This document shows positions 46,489 to 57,807 of a DNA stretch of 64,000 nt, piece after piece. This stretch comes from Pontederia crassipes. Lineage: Eukaryota; Streptophyta; Magnoliopsida; Commelinales; Pontederiaceae. Numbering within the stretch: position 1 is the first letter of the stretch; each line of letters begins with the position of its first letter. The notes under the pieces were generated by a model that did not search any database, was not told where the DNA came from, and saw only the letters and a program-made list of their open reading frames with translations. The stretch covers positions 28,791,001-28,855,000 of the forward strand of contig CM060189.1 in NCBI GenBank assembly GCA_030549335.1, in the 5' to 3' direction. A program made the translations under genes and the position numbers.

Positions 46489-48505
46489 TTGCTCTTCACC
46501 AAGTCTGAGGGCATGTCGCCCCCTCGCCTTTGCTCTATGTTGGATCCGAGGACTTTGCCCCGGATATGAGAATACTTTCTATTTGACTCAAAGTTTTGCT
46601 AAAGAATTGTCTTATGTTGTCTTATGTGGCAAGAGATAACTATGTTGCCTAATTATATCAAAGATTCAAAATCATTGTACTTTGTTGTTAGCTTATCTTT
46701 GTGTGATTCATCTTTATGTTCTAAATTTTCTTAAGGAAATCTATTGCATCTTTTGTTATCAATTATTATGCTTCCTTATTTATGACCAAAGTTCGATATG
46801 AGTGAATTGTTTTGTAATTATATGATAAAAACTTATTAATTTGATGTGCTTGTTTGCAGCCTGCTCTACTGAGAAAGCATGTTATGCAATATACTTTTAA
46901 TTGTTCTTTGCTTCTCATATATAGTAAGTTAAAAATATTATTCAATGACGATATTATTCCCAATCAGAACACAAGTTAAAAACTGCTCATAGTATTATAG
47001 GCTGATTGAGTTTTCTTTCATCGGTGGATTGTTTTATTTAAGTTGTTTTTTCATAGCTTAATAACAGATGTTACTTGAATATGTTGCATCTTTAGTCAAG
47101 TAACCAACTTCTTTTCCTGCTGGTCATGACGATCTCTTGTTCTCACTGTCGAAGCAGTAAAGCCATCTAAGCGTTCTACAACTTTTATGTGAGCTCTGAG
47201 GGATAAGAGTGATTTTATGGAAGGTTTTAATTAAAGAAATTTTAACTCGGCTATTTTTGGTACACAAAAAATAATATGTAAATACATGACTTCACAAAGC
47301 ATAAGAATAGAGGTATGATACAATCAACAAATAAAGATGTGATACATAAGCATAACTTCAGCATCCCAACCACAATATGCCTTCATGCATAACTTTAACT
47401 TCCCAGCCACAATATGATACAATCAGCAAATAAAGATGTCATACATACACGTAAGTTCAGCTTTCCAACCACAATATGCCTTCATGCATAACTTTAACTT
47501 TAGTTTCTTAGCCACAATTAGAAATAAAGATGTAATGCATGTGCGTAAGTTCGGTTTTCCAGCCACAATCTGCCTTCATACATAACTTCATACAATGAAC
47601 AAATAAAGTCAGCACCACAATCTGATACAACACCGATACAATTCACAAATAAAGTCAATATCACAATCACTACTGAAAAAAAGTCAATACCACAATATCA
47701 TATGTTAAGCTTTCAACACCACAAGATCAGTTAATGTATGTGATTAACTAAAAGATTTCACTAAGGAATCTGTTAAGAAGTTAAGCTTGAACATCGAGAT
47801 GGTGAAGAAGCATTCACCTTGGATCCGTGGGCTGTGGACGAAGGCCAAGAGACGTCCGGCGAAGTGGAGAGGTGAGGGCTTCTTCCGGCAGCAGGCGAAG
47901 AAGATATTTCAGCACAGGCAAGAGATGTCTGGCGAAGGCACTAGGTCCACAGGCTCCTTCCAGCGGCAGCGGAGAAGAATCAAAATGAGGGAGAAATGCG
48001 CTCGGCGAAGATCAAAGGCGAGGGAGCGGCACGTCCTCAATGGCATAGCCTTAACGTTAGTGGCGAGTCCTCAAATCCGGCGAAGATCAAAGGTGATGGG
48101 AGCGACGCATCCTCAGACTCGGCAAAGAGCAAAGGGGGGCGTCCTCAGATTTGACGAAGATCAAAGGCTATGGGGGTTGCACATCCTCAGATCAAGCGAA
48201 GAGCAAAGGCGAGGGGCTGTGGTGCGGTTGTCATCTTAAACAGAGGTGAGGGCCACATGCTACCGGAGAGGGGTGCAGAGCGAGAGAGGGTAACATGCAA
48301 AGAAAAAGGAAAATGCACAATTTTGGGGGAATGGAGGGTTGGGAGGGATATGAAAAAATAATAATAATAAAAAAGTTGAACCAAGACGTGGACCAGAAAC
48401 TAAACCGCATGTTCTGCCACAAAATCATCTTTTTTTGTGCAATTCAAATCTTGTCGTTGATCGCGCGATCGATGGGGCACACTCATGGACCAAAAAAGGT
48501 TCCAC
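45969..48505. mobile_element. Element with about 0.5-kb inverted repeats built of minisatellite units, inserted in the L1 LINE
   Basis: The left arm (about 45969-46560) and the reverse complement of the right arm (about 47790-48505) share caagattt, agcggtttagttt, aattgtgcattt and many other stretches in order. The inner part of each arm is a tandem array with a unit of about 40 bp containing ctttgctcttcgccggatct and then gaggac..gtcgccccctcg; the left arm ends in a run of 32 C (46455-46486). The centre (46570-47330) is AT-rich without a transposase. The 9-mer gatcgatgg is present at both 46002-46010 and 48467-48475, but similarity extends beyond it, so its meaning is unclear. A foldback or MULE-like non-autonomous element is inferred. 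Confidence 0.72.
47325..47610. repeat. Three degenerate tandem copies of a unit of about 115 bp
   Basis: Each copy has aataaagatgt, then a cgtaagttc-like word, then ccaaccacaatatgcc and ttcatgcataactt. Copies start near 47328, 47426 and 47522. They lie in the central part of the inverted-repeat element. Confidence 0.75.
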
Positions 48506-48589
48506 ATGCTCCTTAAACCCTAAAATGAATTGGAAGGTGGTGTTGAGCTTAGTTTGAAAAAGGGCCCAAAGCTACAACGCAATGGAACA

Positions 48590-51520
48590 CTTAAAAAAGG
48601 TGCGAGTTTATCTCCATCATAAGTCCACATAGGCAATAGGAACGTTAATAGTGCTATAAAAAAAGAACAATGTCCAAAGTAGGCAATTTATTGTGGAAAA
48701 GCTTACAAAGAAAAAGACAAATCCTTTAGGCCACAATAATTTGCCACAATGAAGTCCACGGATGTCCTCCAATAGAGTAAGGTGACATAATTTAATGGTA
48801 AAAGAACTTATATAATGACTTTGAATTAACAAATTCATGGAATCTGTCACCTGAATCTACACATCATCGGATGCGGTGAAATGTAAATGCGCTTAATTAA
48901 TTCAGAATGGATAGCCAAACGTAGAGGAAAATCGAGTATTATTTCAGGCACCATTGGTTATGAGATGGTTTACATTTAAATCGTCAAGTGACAAGTCCAT
49001 ATTGATACATGTAGGCATCTAGATTAAAGGAGTTTCGAAGATTCAAGAGTCTCATAGTATAGAGGTGATGGAGCCAATCCAATATGTTTCTTGAAATCCA
49101 ATCAAAGCATGCTAAGGGAGTTAAGGATGAGGCTTTAGGACCAAGCTACGTATGGACAAAGAGGGTCATAGTTCTAAAGATGGAAAGGGTCATATTTGTA
49201 CTTCACAAGGGAGACACAAGGCGAATCAACACTATTTAACAGGTTCAAAATTTTTCTGACAAGTAAGGAGCAATAGACCACGTGGAGGTTGTGGATACCA
49301 AGCCCACCCCTATTATCCCAAAGAAAAGATCATGACGACCTCTCGAGCATTTCGAGAGTGTCGCTAGCTAGGTGAGTAGCAGCAAGGGCGTAGATAAGCA
49401 TGAAAGAAAGAATAATTTTAATGAGGATGATTCTACTAGCTTGATTGAGGATCTTTCTTTTCCCGCCAGAAGTCTCATGAATACCTTATGATAAATTGTT
49501 GTTGCCTAATTGGTATATGTTTAGAAGAAATTGACATTCCAAGGTAGTAGAAAGGAAAGTTGTCAATGCATAAGTTTAAGGTAGTGTTAAGGATATTCTT
49601 CCTACAACGATTTAATGGTGGGAGGTAGAGTTCAAACTTTTACGAATTAATTCTTTGGTCGGTGAGATAATTATATACTCTAAGGATCATCTTAAGACTT
49701 CGACAAATTCGCTTTATGGCCTGAAAAGGCTTCAAACTTGAAAAGGGATATGTGGGCTGTCATGCTGAAGGATTAACGAAGAAATTTTATGAGAGACTAT
49801 GATGAAGATATACGCGAAAAGCAAGTCTCCCTATCTAACACTTCAATACACATGAAATGGGGAGGAGGCAACACCATTAATGATGCAATTGAATTCAGGG
49901 GTGTGAATGTAGAGGTCAATCCATGCTATGAATTTTGTAGGGAACTGCATGAGTGTGAGAATGAGGGTGATAAATGCCTAGGGGACACGACTTTCTCCAT
50001 ATTAGCTTTTTATAAGCATGAACTTATTTCTGCCCGAGTTATGAGAGTGAGCCAGTTCCTGAATTATCAAAATGTTGTCTTAGATACAAAAAGCAGAAAT
50101 CAAAGGCCGAGTGGGCCCGATCGATGAGTTTGCCTGAGATGGGTCTAAGTCGACTGACAAGGATCTAGAAAGGATATTACAAAAAGATATAAGGCGAAAG
50201 TCTGTCATAATTTTTTATTTCTTAACCTTGGTATAAATATTAAGGAAGTATTGCCCCAATCTATGGGCATAGTTCCAAGTATGAAGAAAGCGGTTATGAT
50301 TTTTATGATTTGTCGGCCCACAATAACCGTGTACCTATTTGGGCTCTTGACCTTTCTCAAAGGTATACTCCAAAGCACAGAGCGAATTTCAATGGGGGTG
50401 ACAAGTTTTGCGAGAGTTTCAAACTAGATAGGGTTTAATGTTGAAAACGAGAGTCAACAATCAAAAGGAATAATTGTGAGTTGCATAAATTTTTTGGTCC
50501 CATGGCATTTCTCGGAGGTATACTCTAAAATAGGGAGTGGATTTCAATAGGGTGATAAGTCATGTGAGGGTTTCAAACCATATATAGTTTAAGGTTGAAA
50601 GCGGGAGCCAACAATCAATCAATAGAATATCTATGATTGGCATGGGTTGCCACATGTTTTTGTAGTGATCTACAAATATAGTCCTTATAGTTGTGTTGTC
50701 GTAAACTGGCATGCCTTCATTGTCCTTAAGTTGGTGAATGGTATTCTCACGATGCTTAATGATGATTAAAAGGTGAAAAAATGAATGTTTTTGTCCCTTT
50801 GTTTGGCCTAGTTAATTTTGACTCCTCCATTTCATATTGATTTGCTCGAGGAATGTGGCATGTTGGTGATAGGCAGTATAAATGAGGGCCAACTCATAGT
50901 TTGATAGGCCTCGATTGATGTCCAAGACCTCCAGCTCAATTATTTTTCTAAGAGTTTCAAGTCTTCCTAAACTCTTTTTATTTCCAACGAAGTATGCCAA
51001 TTTTTATTTATTGAGTGCAACCTTAATGGTCATATGTAGTTCCACGAAGGACCCGTGCTTGTTAATGATGTCTCGATGCTTCTAGTGTAGGAGTAAAAAA
51101 TGCTCGTACCTTGAATGAGCAAGTCTAATGGTTGGTTTCTCAGTTTGAAATAAAATTGATGTGTGATCAAAGACACAACAAGAGAGTGAAAAGAGGATTA
51201 CGTTAGGGAAAACCTCAAGTCAATGATGGTTTAGGAGCATCCTATATAAGGGTCGATGGATGTGGGCAAGTCCTGACCTGTTATTGCACCAGGTAAACTT
51301 GAGGCCGTCAAGGATTATATCAAGAAGGTCATGTGTGTCAAGTAGGTTTTCGAAAGGCACAAATGGAATTGGTAAGGGTAAAAGAAGATTAAAGTCTCTA
51401 ATTAATGGTTAGGGAAAGTTCCAAGATTATAAAGTTCATTCCATAGGGGATTCCCCAAAGATGGAATATGGCTAGCATACACACAGTTAAAAAGCAGCAT
51501 GAGAAATCGTAGAATGCACA
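48590..51520 (-). mobile_element. Decayed L1-type LINE: endonuclease, reverse transcriptase and zinc-binding region
   Basis: Minus-strand translation with frameshifts and stops gives, in order: endonuclease pieces near 51450-51140 (IPSLGNPLWNELYNL, LKFTWCNNRSGLAHIHRPL, DHTSILFQTEKP); the spacer at 51000-50812 (IIELEVLDINRGLSNYELAL, then QINMKWRSQN); reverse transcriptase pieces at about 50250-49420 (TDFRLISFCN, FNCIINGVASSPF, GDLLFAYIFIIVS, DNFPFYYLGMSIS); and GGLGIHNL near 49310-49285. These are the ordered landmarks of plant L1 pol. Many stops show it is long dead. Its RNase H part continues at 45470-45968. Confidence 0.85.
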
Positions 51521-53945
51521 ACTTACATATAAATAAGGATTGAAGTAATCCGAGTCTCTTCAGCCTGCCAGGCCCGATGATGCCCCCGACATGCTGACTA
51601 CCTCACCAAAGATGCTCTCCATTCGGAGTCGGGGTGGAAAATGACATGTTTTACTTTTACAGAACATTTGTGGGATTCTAATAAAATTAGTAATTATATC
51701 CCTAACTTTTGCACGAAAAGCACCTCCAATAGTTCTAGGTTAGAATGCACATTAATTCCGTTTCTTCTCTTATATGTTATTCCATATTAATTTCCACATT
51801 TTCATTTTGTTTTTTTACTTGTTCATCCATTCAATTATTTATTTACTTTCTTCAAAATTTTCCTATATTTTTATGACGATTTCCATTTCGTCTTTTCTCA
51901 AAACTTATGTTGAATGGGGCTTCCGATGTTTACTAGATAATGAATCGGACTGAGCTGAATTTGTGATTAAACCAATCGATCCGATTTTGACAATATTTTT
52001 ATTTTAAGAGAGATTAAAAAATATATTCTTATTAATATATATTAAACTATTTATTTTGAAATAATGATCAACTTTCTTATTTTGATAGTTTTAGGTAACT
52101 TTTTTATTAAAATTAAAACTATATATTTTAAAGATTTAATGAGCGTCCATTCCATTAAACCCTCCCTACAATCATGCCCATTTGACTAGTGCAGAAATCA
52201 ATGATTTAGTTCAATGATTTAGTGGACGTTCAACGTGTAAAAAAAAGCTGAAGATCCCTGCAGCCCAACTCCCCTTCCCCGCCCACACCATCCTTTGCAT
52301 TTTGTGACTCGTCCCACGTCGTCGGGCTGAACCTCGCCCCCTTCGTCCTCGCCCTCACTCATCGCTGGCGTTCAACCCTAACCCCTTTCGTAGTGTGATT
52401 CCTCCACAGTTTGTACTTTGGGAGCTTGCTCATCATCATCGCCCCCGCTTGTTGCATCCTCGTCATTATCGCTCAACGCTCACCGCCGTCATCGTTGCCC
52501 CCACCAACTACGCTCACCTCGCCACGCTCTCGACTCACTCACTATTGCTATCATTGCCCCCCGCCACCATCGTTGATCCTCTCCGATCTCATCACCCCAT
52601 CACCATGGCCAGGACAAAATCGACATATATAGCAAAGGTGTCGAGAGGCATAGAAATCGGTAGGATAGAGGGAGATTTTTTTGTCGATTGTTGTCTGACA
52701 ATGCCCCCACTTGCTAAACTGGCGCTCGATGGCGTGGCCATCGGTCACGCATCCAATGAGTGCGATCATAGGCAGGAGCGTCCACCTCATTAAGATGGGT
52801 GCGCCCATTAAATAGACCTGAGTAAAATCGAGTTTGGGTCCGGGTCCATTGTGACCCAGTATAAAACTGAGAATTTAACCGAGTTCAAATAATTATTAAA
52901 AATATAAAAAGTTTATACAATTAATAAAACCAAACCACAATTTGATTAAATAAACATCAAATTAACTTCAGATTACATCAATCTATCATATAACAAGTCA
53001 ACCAATTATTTTTAAACATTTCAAAATGAACAAATGACCATCAAATTAATAAATAATTAAAATTAGTAGCATAATTATAATTTTATTATTATTATAACCG
53101 GGTCGAATTTTCATATATTAGACTCGGTCCTGACCTGGAATTCATCGAATTTTTAATTTTTTTGACCCGACTTATAACTGGGCCGAAAATACTTCCCGGA
53201 TAATCGGGTCGGGTTGACCTGCCCGTGCTCAGCCCTACCATTAAATTCATATTTCAAACATTTATCATATTTAGCATTGTAACATTTTTTTCTGTTTTAT
53301 GTGTATTTTATAAAGTCCCTTAAAAATAATATCATATTTAAATTTGAACTTCAAAATAAAATTATATTAAAAAAAATACTAATTGTTTGATTGAATGTTC
53401 ATTAACGCATTTTTAATGCTGTATATTGCGTGTAACACAATTGAGATTATTAATAATTTTAATTTTAAATTATTAAACATAAATAATTTTTATGGTTATA
53501 ATAAAAATTTTGAACTAAAATTATGAATAATTCGATTTCCCTCTTTTAGTTTTTTTTAATATATGTTATAATATTCAAATAGCTCATTAATCATTATCCA
53601 TAAGTGTTTGGATCAGAGTTCCGCACAACCCGACGCGAGTCCAACTCGCGGTCCAATCCAATCACCCGACCGATCCATCGACCAATCCAATAGATTCGGA
53701 GCGAATCGGAGGTGATCGCCGTCCCCGACACGGCAAAAACCACGAGAAGAAACCGGGAGGACGAAGAAGAAGAAAGTCCTCTCCTCCTTCCGCCTTCCAA
53801 TCCCGATGCCCCCGCGCGCGCGCTGGCCATTGTCGATGGATAAAGAGGAGCGCCCTTAATGGAGGCGATCGAATCCTATCGAGGCACGCCCTTCTCGCCC
53901 TTGTCTACCTGAGACCACTTCTAATCCTTTGAGGCTGCAGCGGCT
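51521..53945. other. Intergenic DNA and 5' flank of the J-domain gene
   Basis: The stretch 52260-52800 is GC-rich with Ser/Thr/Pro/His-rich frames lacking known domains. About 52810-53230 starts with gggtccgggtcc-type words and ends with gggtcgggttgacc, resembling an old inverted-repeat element. The last 300 bp (53650-53945) are GC-rich and probably hold the promoter and leader of the J-domain gene; no TATA box was recognised. Confidence 0.4.
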
Positions 53946-56900
53946 ATGTGGAGAGGCGTATCAGTTGCCCGGAGTTCCTCCTCCTCTTGCCTGTGTCCTG
54001 CGGCTGCTGTACTCGATGCTCAAATCGCCTCCTTCCATGCCTCTCCTGTTTCTCTCGCCAAATGGAAGTCCAAGTGGGATCACAAGGTGGAATCTTTCGT
54101 TTCCGGTTCGGATGTCCTGGTGTTGTTCTTGCTCTTGTTCTTGTCTCTGTAGTGAAATGTTCGGCGTTTTCAGTTAATGGATGATGAGGCCAATGGGCAT
54201 AATTGCAGTGAGTTTGACTTCTATTTCATTCATGTTATGCATGGCACCGTATAAAGCATTCACCTTTTGGTGGAATTGGACTATATATATTTATTGCATT
54301 ATTGATTAGGATGGTTGCCGTATGCTTTGTTGAACTACATGCAAATCTCATTAGGAGTTAGCCCTAGAGGACAAGAAAAGCCTGTAGAACTGGGACGCCT
54401 ACCAATTTCACAAAGTAGGGATGTTCTTACGTTTCCGGCTCTTGTTTCAGTCTCAATGCTAATTTGGTTTATTTTTTTCCTTTTTCTGATGGCAATTTTC
54501 TGGGCATCTTGTTGCTTATACTGGAGACAATATTTTGGAATATGAGTACATGTGAATGTGCTTAAGTAGACATGCTTTGTTTCCATGAATGATTAACGCA
54601 CAGATGTGTCAAACATGAAATGCATTTGCCATGTTTGACTTCCTTTGTCCCACATCTTTTGTACTTATGCAATGCAATTGTGTTGCAGGGCGAAAAAAGT
54701 GGACAACAACCATCCAAGGTATTCTATTATACTTACATGAACCTATTTTAAGCTGCTGATTTTTTTTTTTTTGCATGCAAAATATTGTAACATTGGATTT
54801 GTTGTTGTTTTGACCAGTATTTCTTTTCTGCATTTTGGATGGCTGCTCTTGAAAATGATGTAATCTTGTCCCCAAAAGGAGCTTGGAAATTTAATGTTCA
54901 AATTCATGAATCAGTTGGTTGAAAAAAATTAAATCACTATTGTTAGAAAGTCAGTTGTGCAAATCAAGTATACTTGGTTCAAATGATTTGCAGGTTTGGG
55001 TCACAATTTGAAAGGTCCAAAAAGCAAAAAAGTTCCAGTTGTATCTGTGTGGAAAACAATAAGTACTTCAAACAATTCAATTATGCAGTTTGCTTACCCA
55101 TTAATCACTTCAAACAATTAAAATCATACAGTTTGCTTACCCATTAAGTACTTTTTTTTTATTTATTATCTTTTTTTAACCCATTAAGTACTTCAAACAA
55201 TTACAATTGTGTGTGGAAAACAAGGTACATCATTTTCGTATGAGATCACAGGAGAAATTAGTTCCCTTTGCATTCCTAGTTGCATATGCAAGTTGGTCCA
55301 GTAACATTCTAAAGCACCTCTAGACAACTGGAGGATTTGAAATTTCAATTACTGCTTGAATTTCACAAAGTTCCTAAAGCAAGTTTATTCTATGCTCTGT
55401 TATTGACTGTACAACATATTCAACGATGAACAGACATATATAAGGTATGCAGTTCGCCAAAAACGTGCTGAAATAAAGAAGGCTCTCAAAGATCATCTTC
55501 TCTATGGCAAATCGCCGAAGTTGCTTTTTCAGGTCTGGTTCTCTTATTTATCTTGATCCATAAAGCATTACACTTTTTGTTGACGTTCCAATTATTAAAC
55601 TACTTGTATAGCTTTTTCCGGTGTCAAAATGCAAAAGTTCCTAACATGCGCAGAATCTTATCTTTCTGACTTGTCAACTGGATAGGATGCAAACTTCAGT
55701 TATTGTTCCGATGAAACTGGAAACAGAAATTTTAGAGTGAAGAACAATTCCTCTGGCTTTGTTTACACACGATCATTCAGAAATGCTGGAAGAGCCAAGG
55801 GTCATAGTTTCTCAGACCATGGCAAAGGCAAATATCAGAAGGGCAAGTGTAAGTAGCAATCAGTTCTGTGTCATTGACTTTCTGCTGCTTCAATATTGAT
55901 GTGTACATTTGCATGCATGTAGTTTGTTTTCAATGGGTTATGTGTCATTGACATTATTCCAGATACACATGCTGTAATTCCATTTCGTGACAAACACAAC
56001 AACATTAACAATATTGATGATCAACTTTCTGCTATGTGGAATTTGAATCTCTTGTTTTTCATGTGCATAGGTGATACACTTTGCCTAGCATCCAAAGTAG
56101 TATGGCCTCTACAATTTCTTAAGAACTCATATTGTTTGCTCTGTATTGTTACCATTGACTTTTTATGTTGAGTTTCACAATATCAAACATTTTCGTTTTT
56201 TTTATATGCTCCCTTGACGGTTATAATTTTGTTATAAGACATTGCTGCTTACAAATTTTCAAAATGTAGTCTGGCAGGATAAGGAATGGTTTCATGATGT
56301 GGATCCTGAGACTGTGTTTGAAGCTATGTATAATCGACGAGGAAGTTTCAACTTCTTTTTCTCATCGTGGGAGAATTTCTCATTCAAGAACTCAAGGACA
56401 ACATATGAACCGAAAGATGAATCAAGATGGGGAGACACTCATAGCTCAGCTGGAAGTGATAGTGATTCCGATGAGGAGCTGATTGATATAGGATCACAAT
56501 CACAAAGGATTACTCTTGGGTTGCCATCAAGAGGCCCACTAAATCTACATGATGTGAAAAGCGCGTAAGTATCCTCAAATTGTTGTTGCTTTATTGATCT
56601 TTAGTACGAAGGCGACACTATTTGTGAATTGTGATTACTTATATATTCTTATTTGCAGTTTCCACAAATCTGCTTTGAAGTGGCACCCTGACAAACATCA
56701 AGGCCCTTCACAGGTAAGTTCTCTTCAGTAAAAATCATTTGATTGTTTAACAGCCACTTTATCCAGCACCTTGGTTACAGTTACATAATCTTGTGGAGAT
56801 ATTCGAAGTTAGAAGCAAGTCTTATTCTTTATTCATGATTCCTAGGATTATAACTCAATTTTGGTTCTTTAAATTTGGTATGTCTGGATTACATCAAAGA

Positions 56901-57807
56901 GCGACCAGTAACTTTCACCTGAAATGAACGTCCTTGAGATACATGTGCAATCAATCATTTAATTGCCTTGTTTTTGAAATGAAATCTTGCAGTAAAATGA
57001 CAAAGGAAAGAAACAAGTTGGATAACTGTGCTCTAGTACATAGGCTGGAAGAACCTCATAGTATATCTTAATTTAATGACGGGTAGTGAAGGAATTGCAG
57101 CACTGGTGAGGACAACTTTTAAAATGACATTAATGACAGGCATATGAAAGGGGTCCTTGGTTCGTAAGAGCTGAAATGGACCATCATGTAGAAAGTACAT
57201 CACATGGCCTAATCCTCTACAGACACAAACAAAAACCTAGGAAGGAAAAGGGACTGATGAGAAAGGAATCCCCTCGAGCACGTCCTTAATCAGGAATCCC
57301 AAATCCTGGAAAACTCGAGCTCACAATTAGAGAAATTTGTTCAGTTGCATCATCTCACTTGCGTTAACTGTGGATGTCCTTACATAATTGGCATATTCTT
57401 ACTTTAGAATCAAATGACCTGAAAATCGGGTTTAGCTGGCCAAAGATTTGTTCTGATTAGTATGTCAGTGTATGCTAATCAAAATTTTTTAACCTTTTCA
57501 CTGCTTTTGAGGAAAAAGTAGAGGCCGCGCATGTATGTCTTATCAGTAAACTTTAACCTCATGTCTGCCTCCCTCCTGAATGGTTGTCAGTTTTGTAATT
57601 TTCTTTTTCAGAAGATGGCATGATTATTTGCACTGTTCTTTAAATTGGCTTTTCATTTGGCAACATTAATGGTGTGTCATCGCTTGCATCATTACGGGCA
57701 TTAGAAAAGATGATATGGTGCTGTTGATGCAGGCGATGGCAGCTGAAAAGTTCAAGGTCTGCCTTGATGCCTACAACTCCCTGTGCAGCGGCCTCAAGGC
57801 AGTTTGA
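53946..57807 (+). CDS. Plant protein with C-terminal J-domain (DnaJ-like), 7 exons
   Basis: Exons: 53946-54086, 54689-54718 (30 bp), 55434-55532, 55686-55848, 56270-56564, 56659-56713 and 57733-57807, joining in frame into 285 codons plus TGA. All internal borders have GT/AG. The N-terminus (MWRGVSVARSSSSSC...) is Arg/Ser-rich and may target an organelle. Residues 58-72 (TYIRYAVRQKRAEIK) form a basic helix typical of this plant group. Residues 205-220 are Ser/Asp-rich and acidic. The C-terminal J-domain starts near residue 228 and has the catalytic HPD at 252-254 (KWHPDKHQG) and a last helix AEKFKVCLDAYNSL. J-domains stimulate Hsp70 ATPase; the Hsp70 partner and clients are unknown. Helix I of the J-domain is poorly conserved. 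Exon 2 is the least certain part of the model. Confidence 0.88.

Noticed and set aside
49789-50127. 112-codon plus-strand frame
   Set aside because: It is antisense to the reverse transcriptase remnant of the L1 LINE, which has matching landmarks in order on the minus strand.
52395-52793. 132-codon plus-strand frame
   Set aside because: Low-complexity His/Pro/Thr-rich translation in a GC-rich patch, no domain, and overlapping open frames on both strands.
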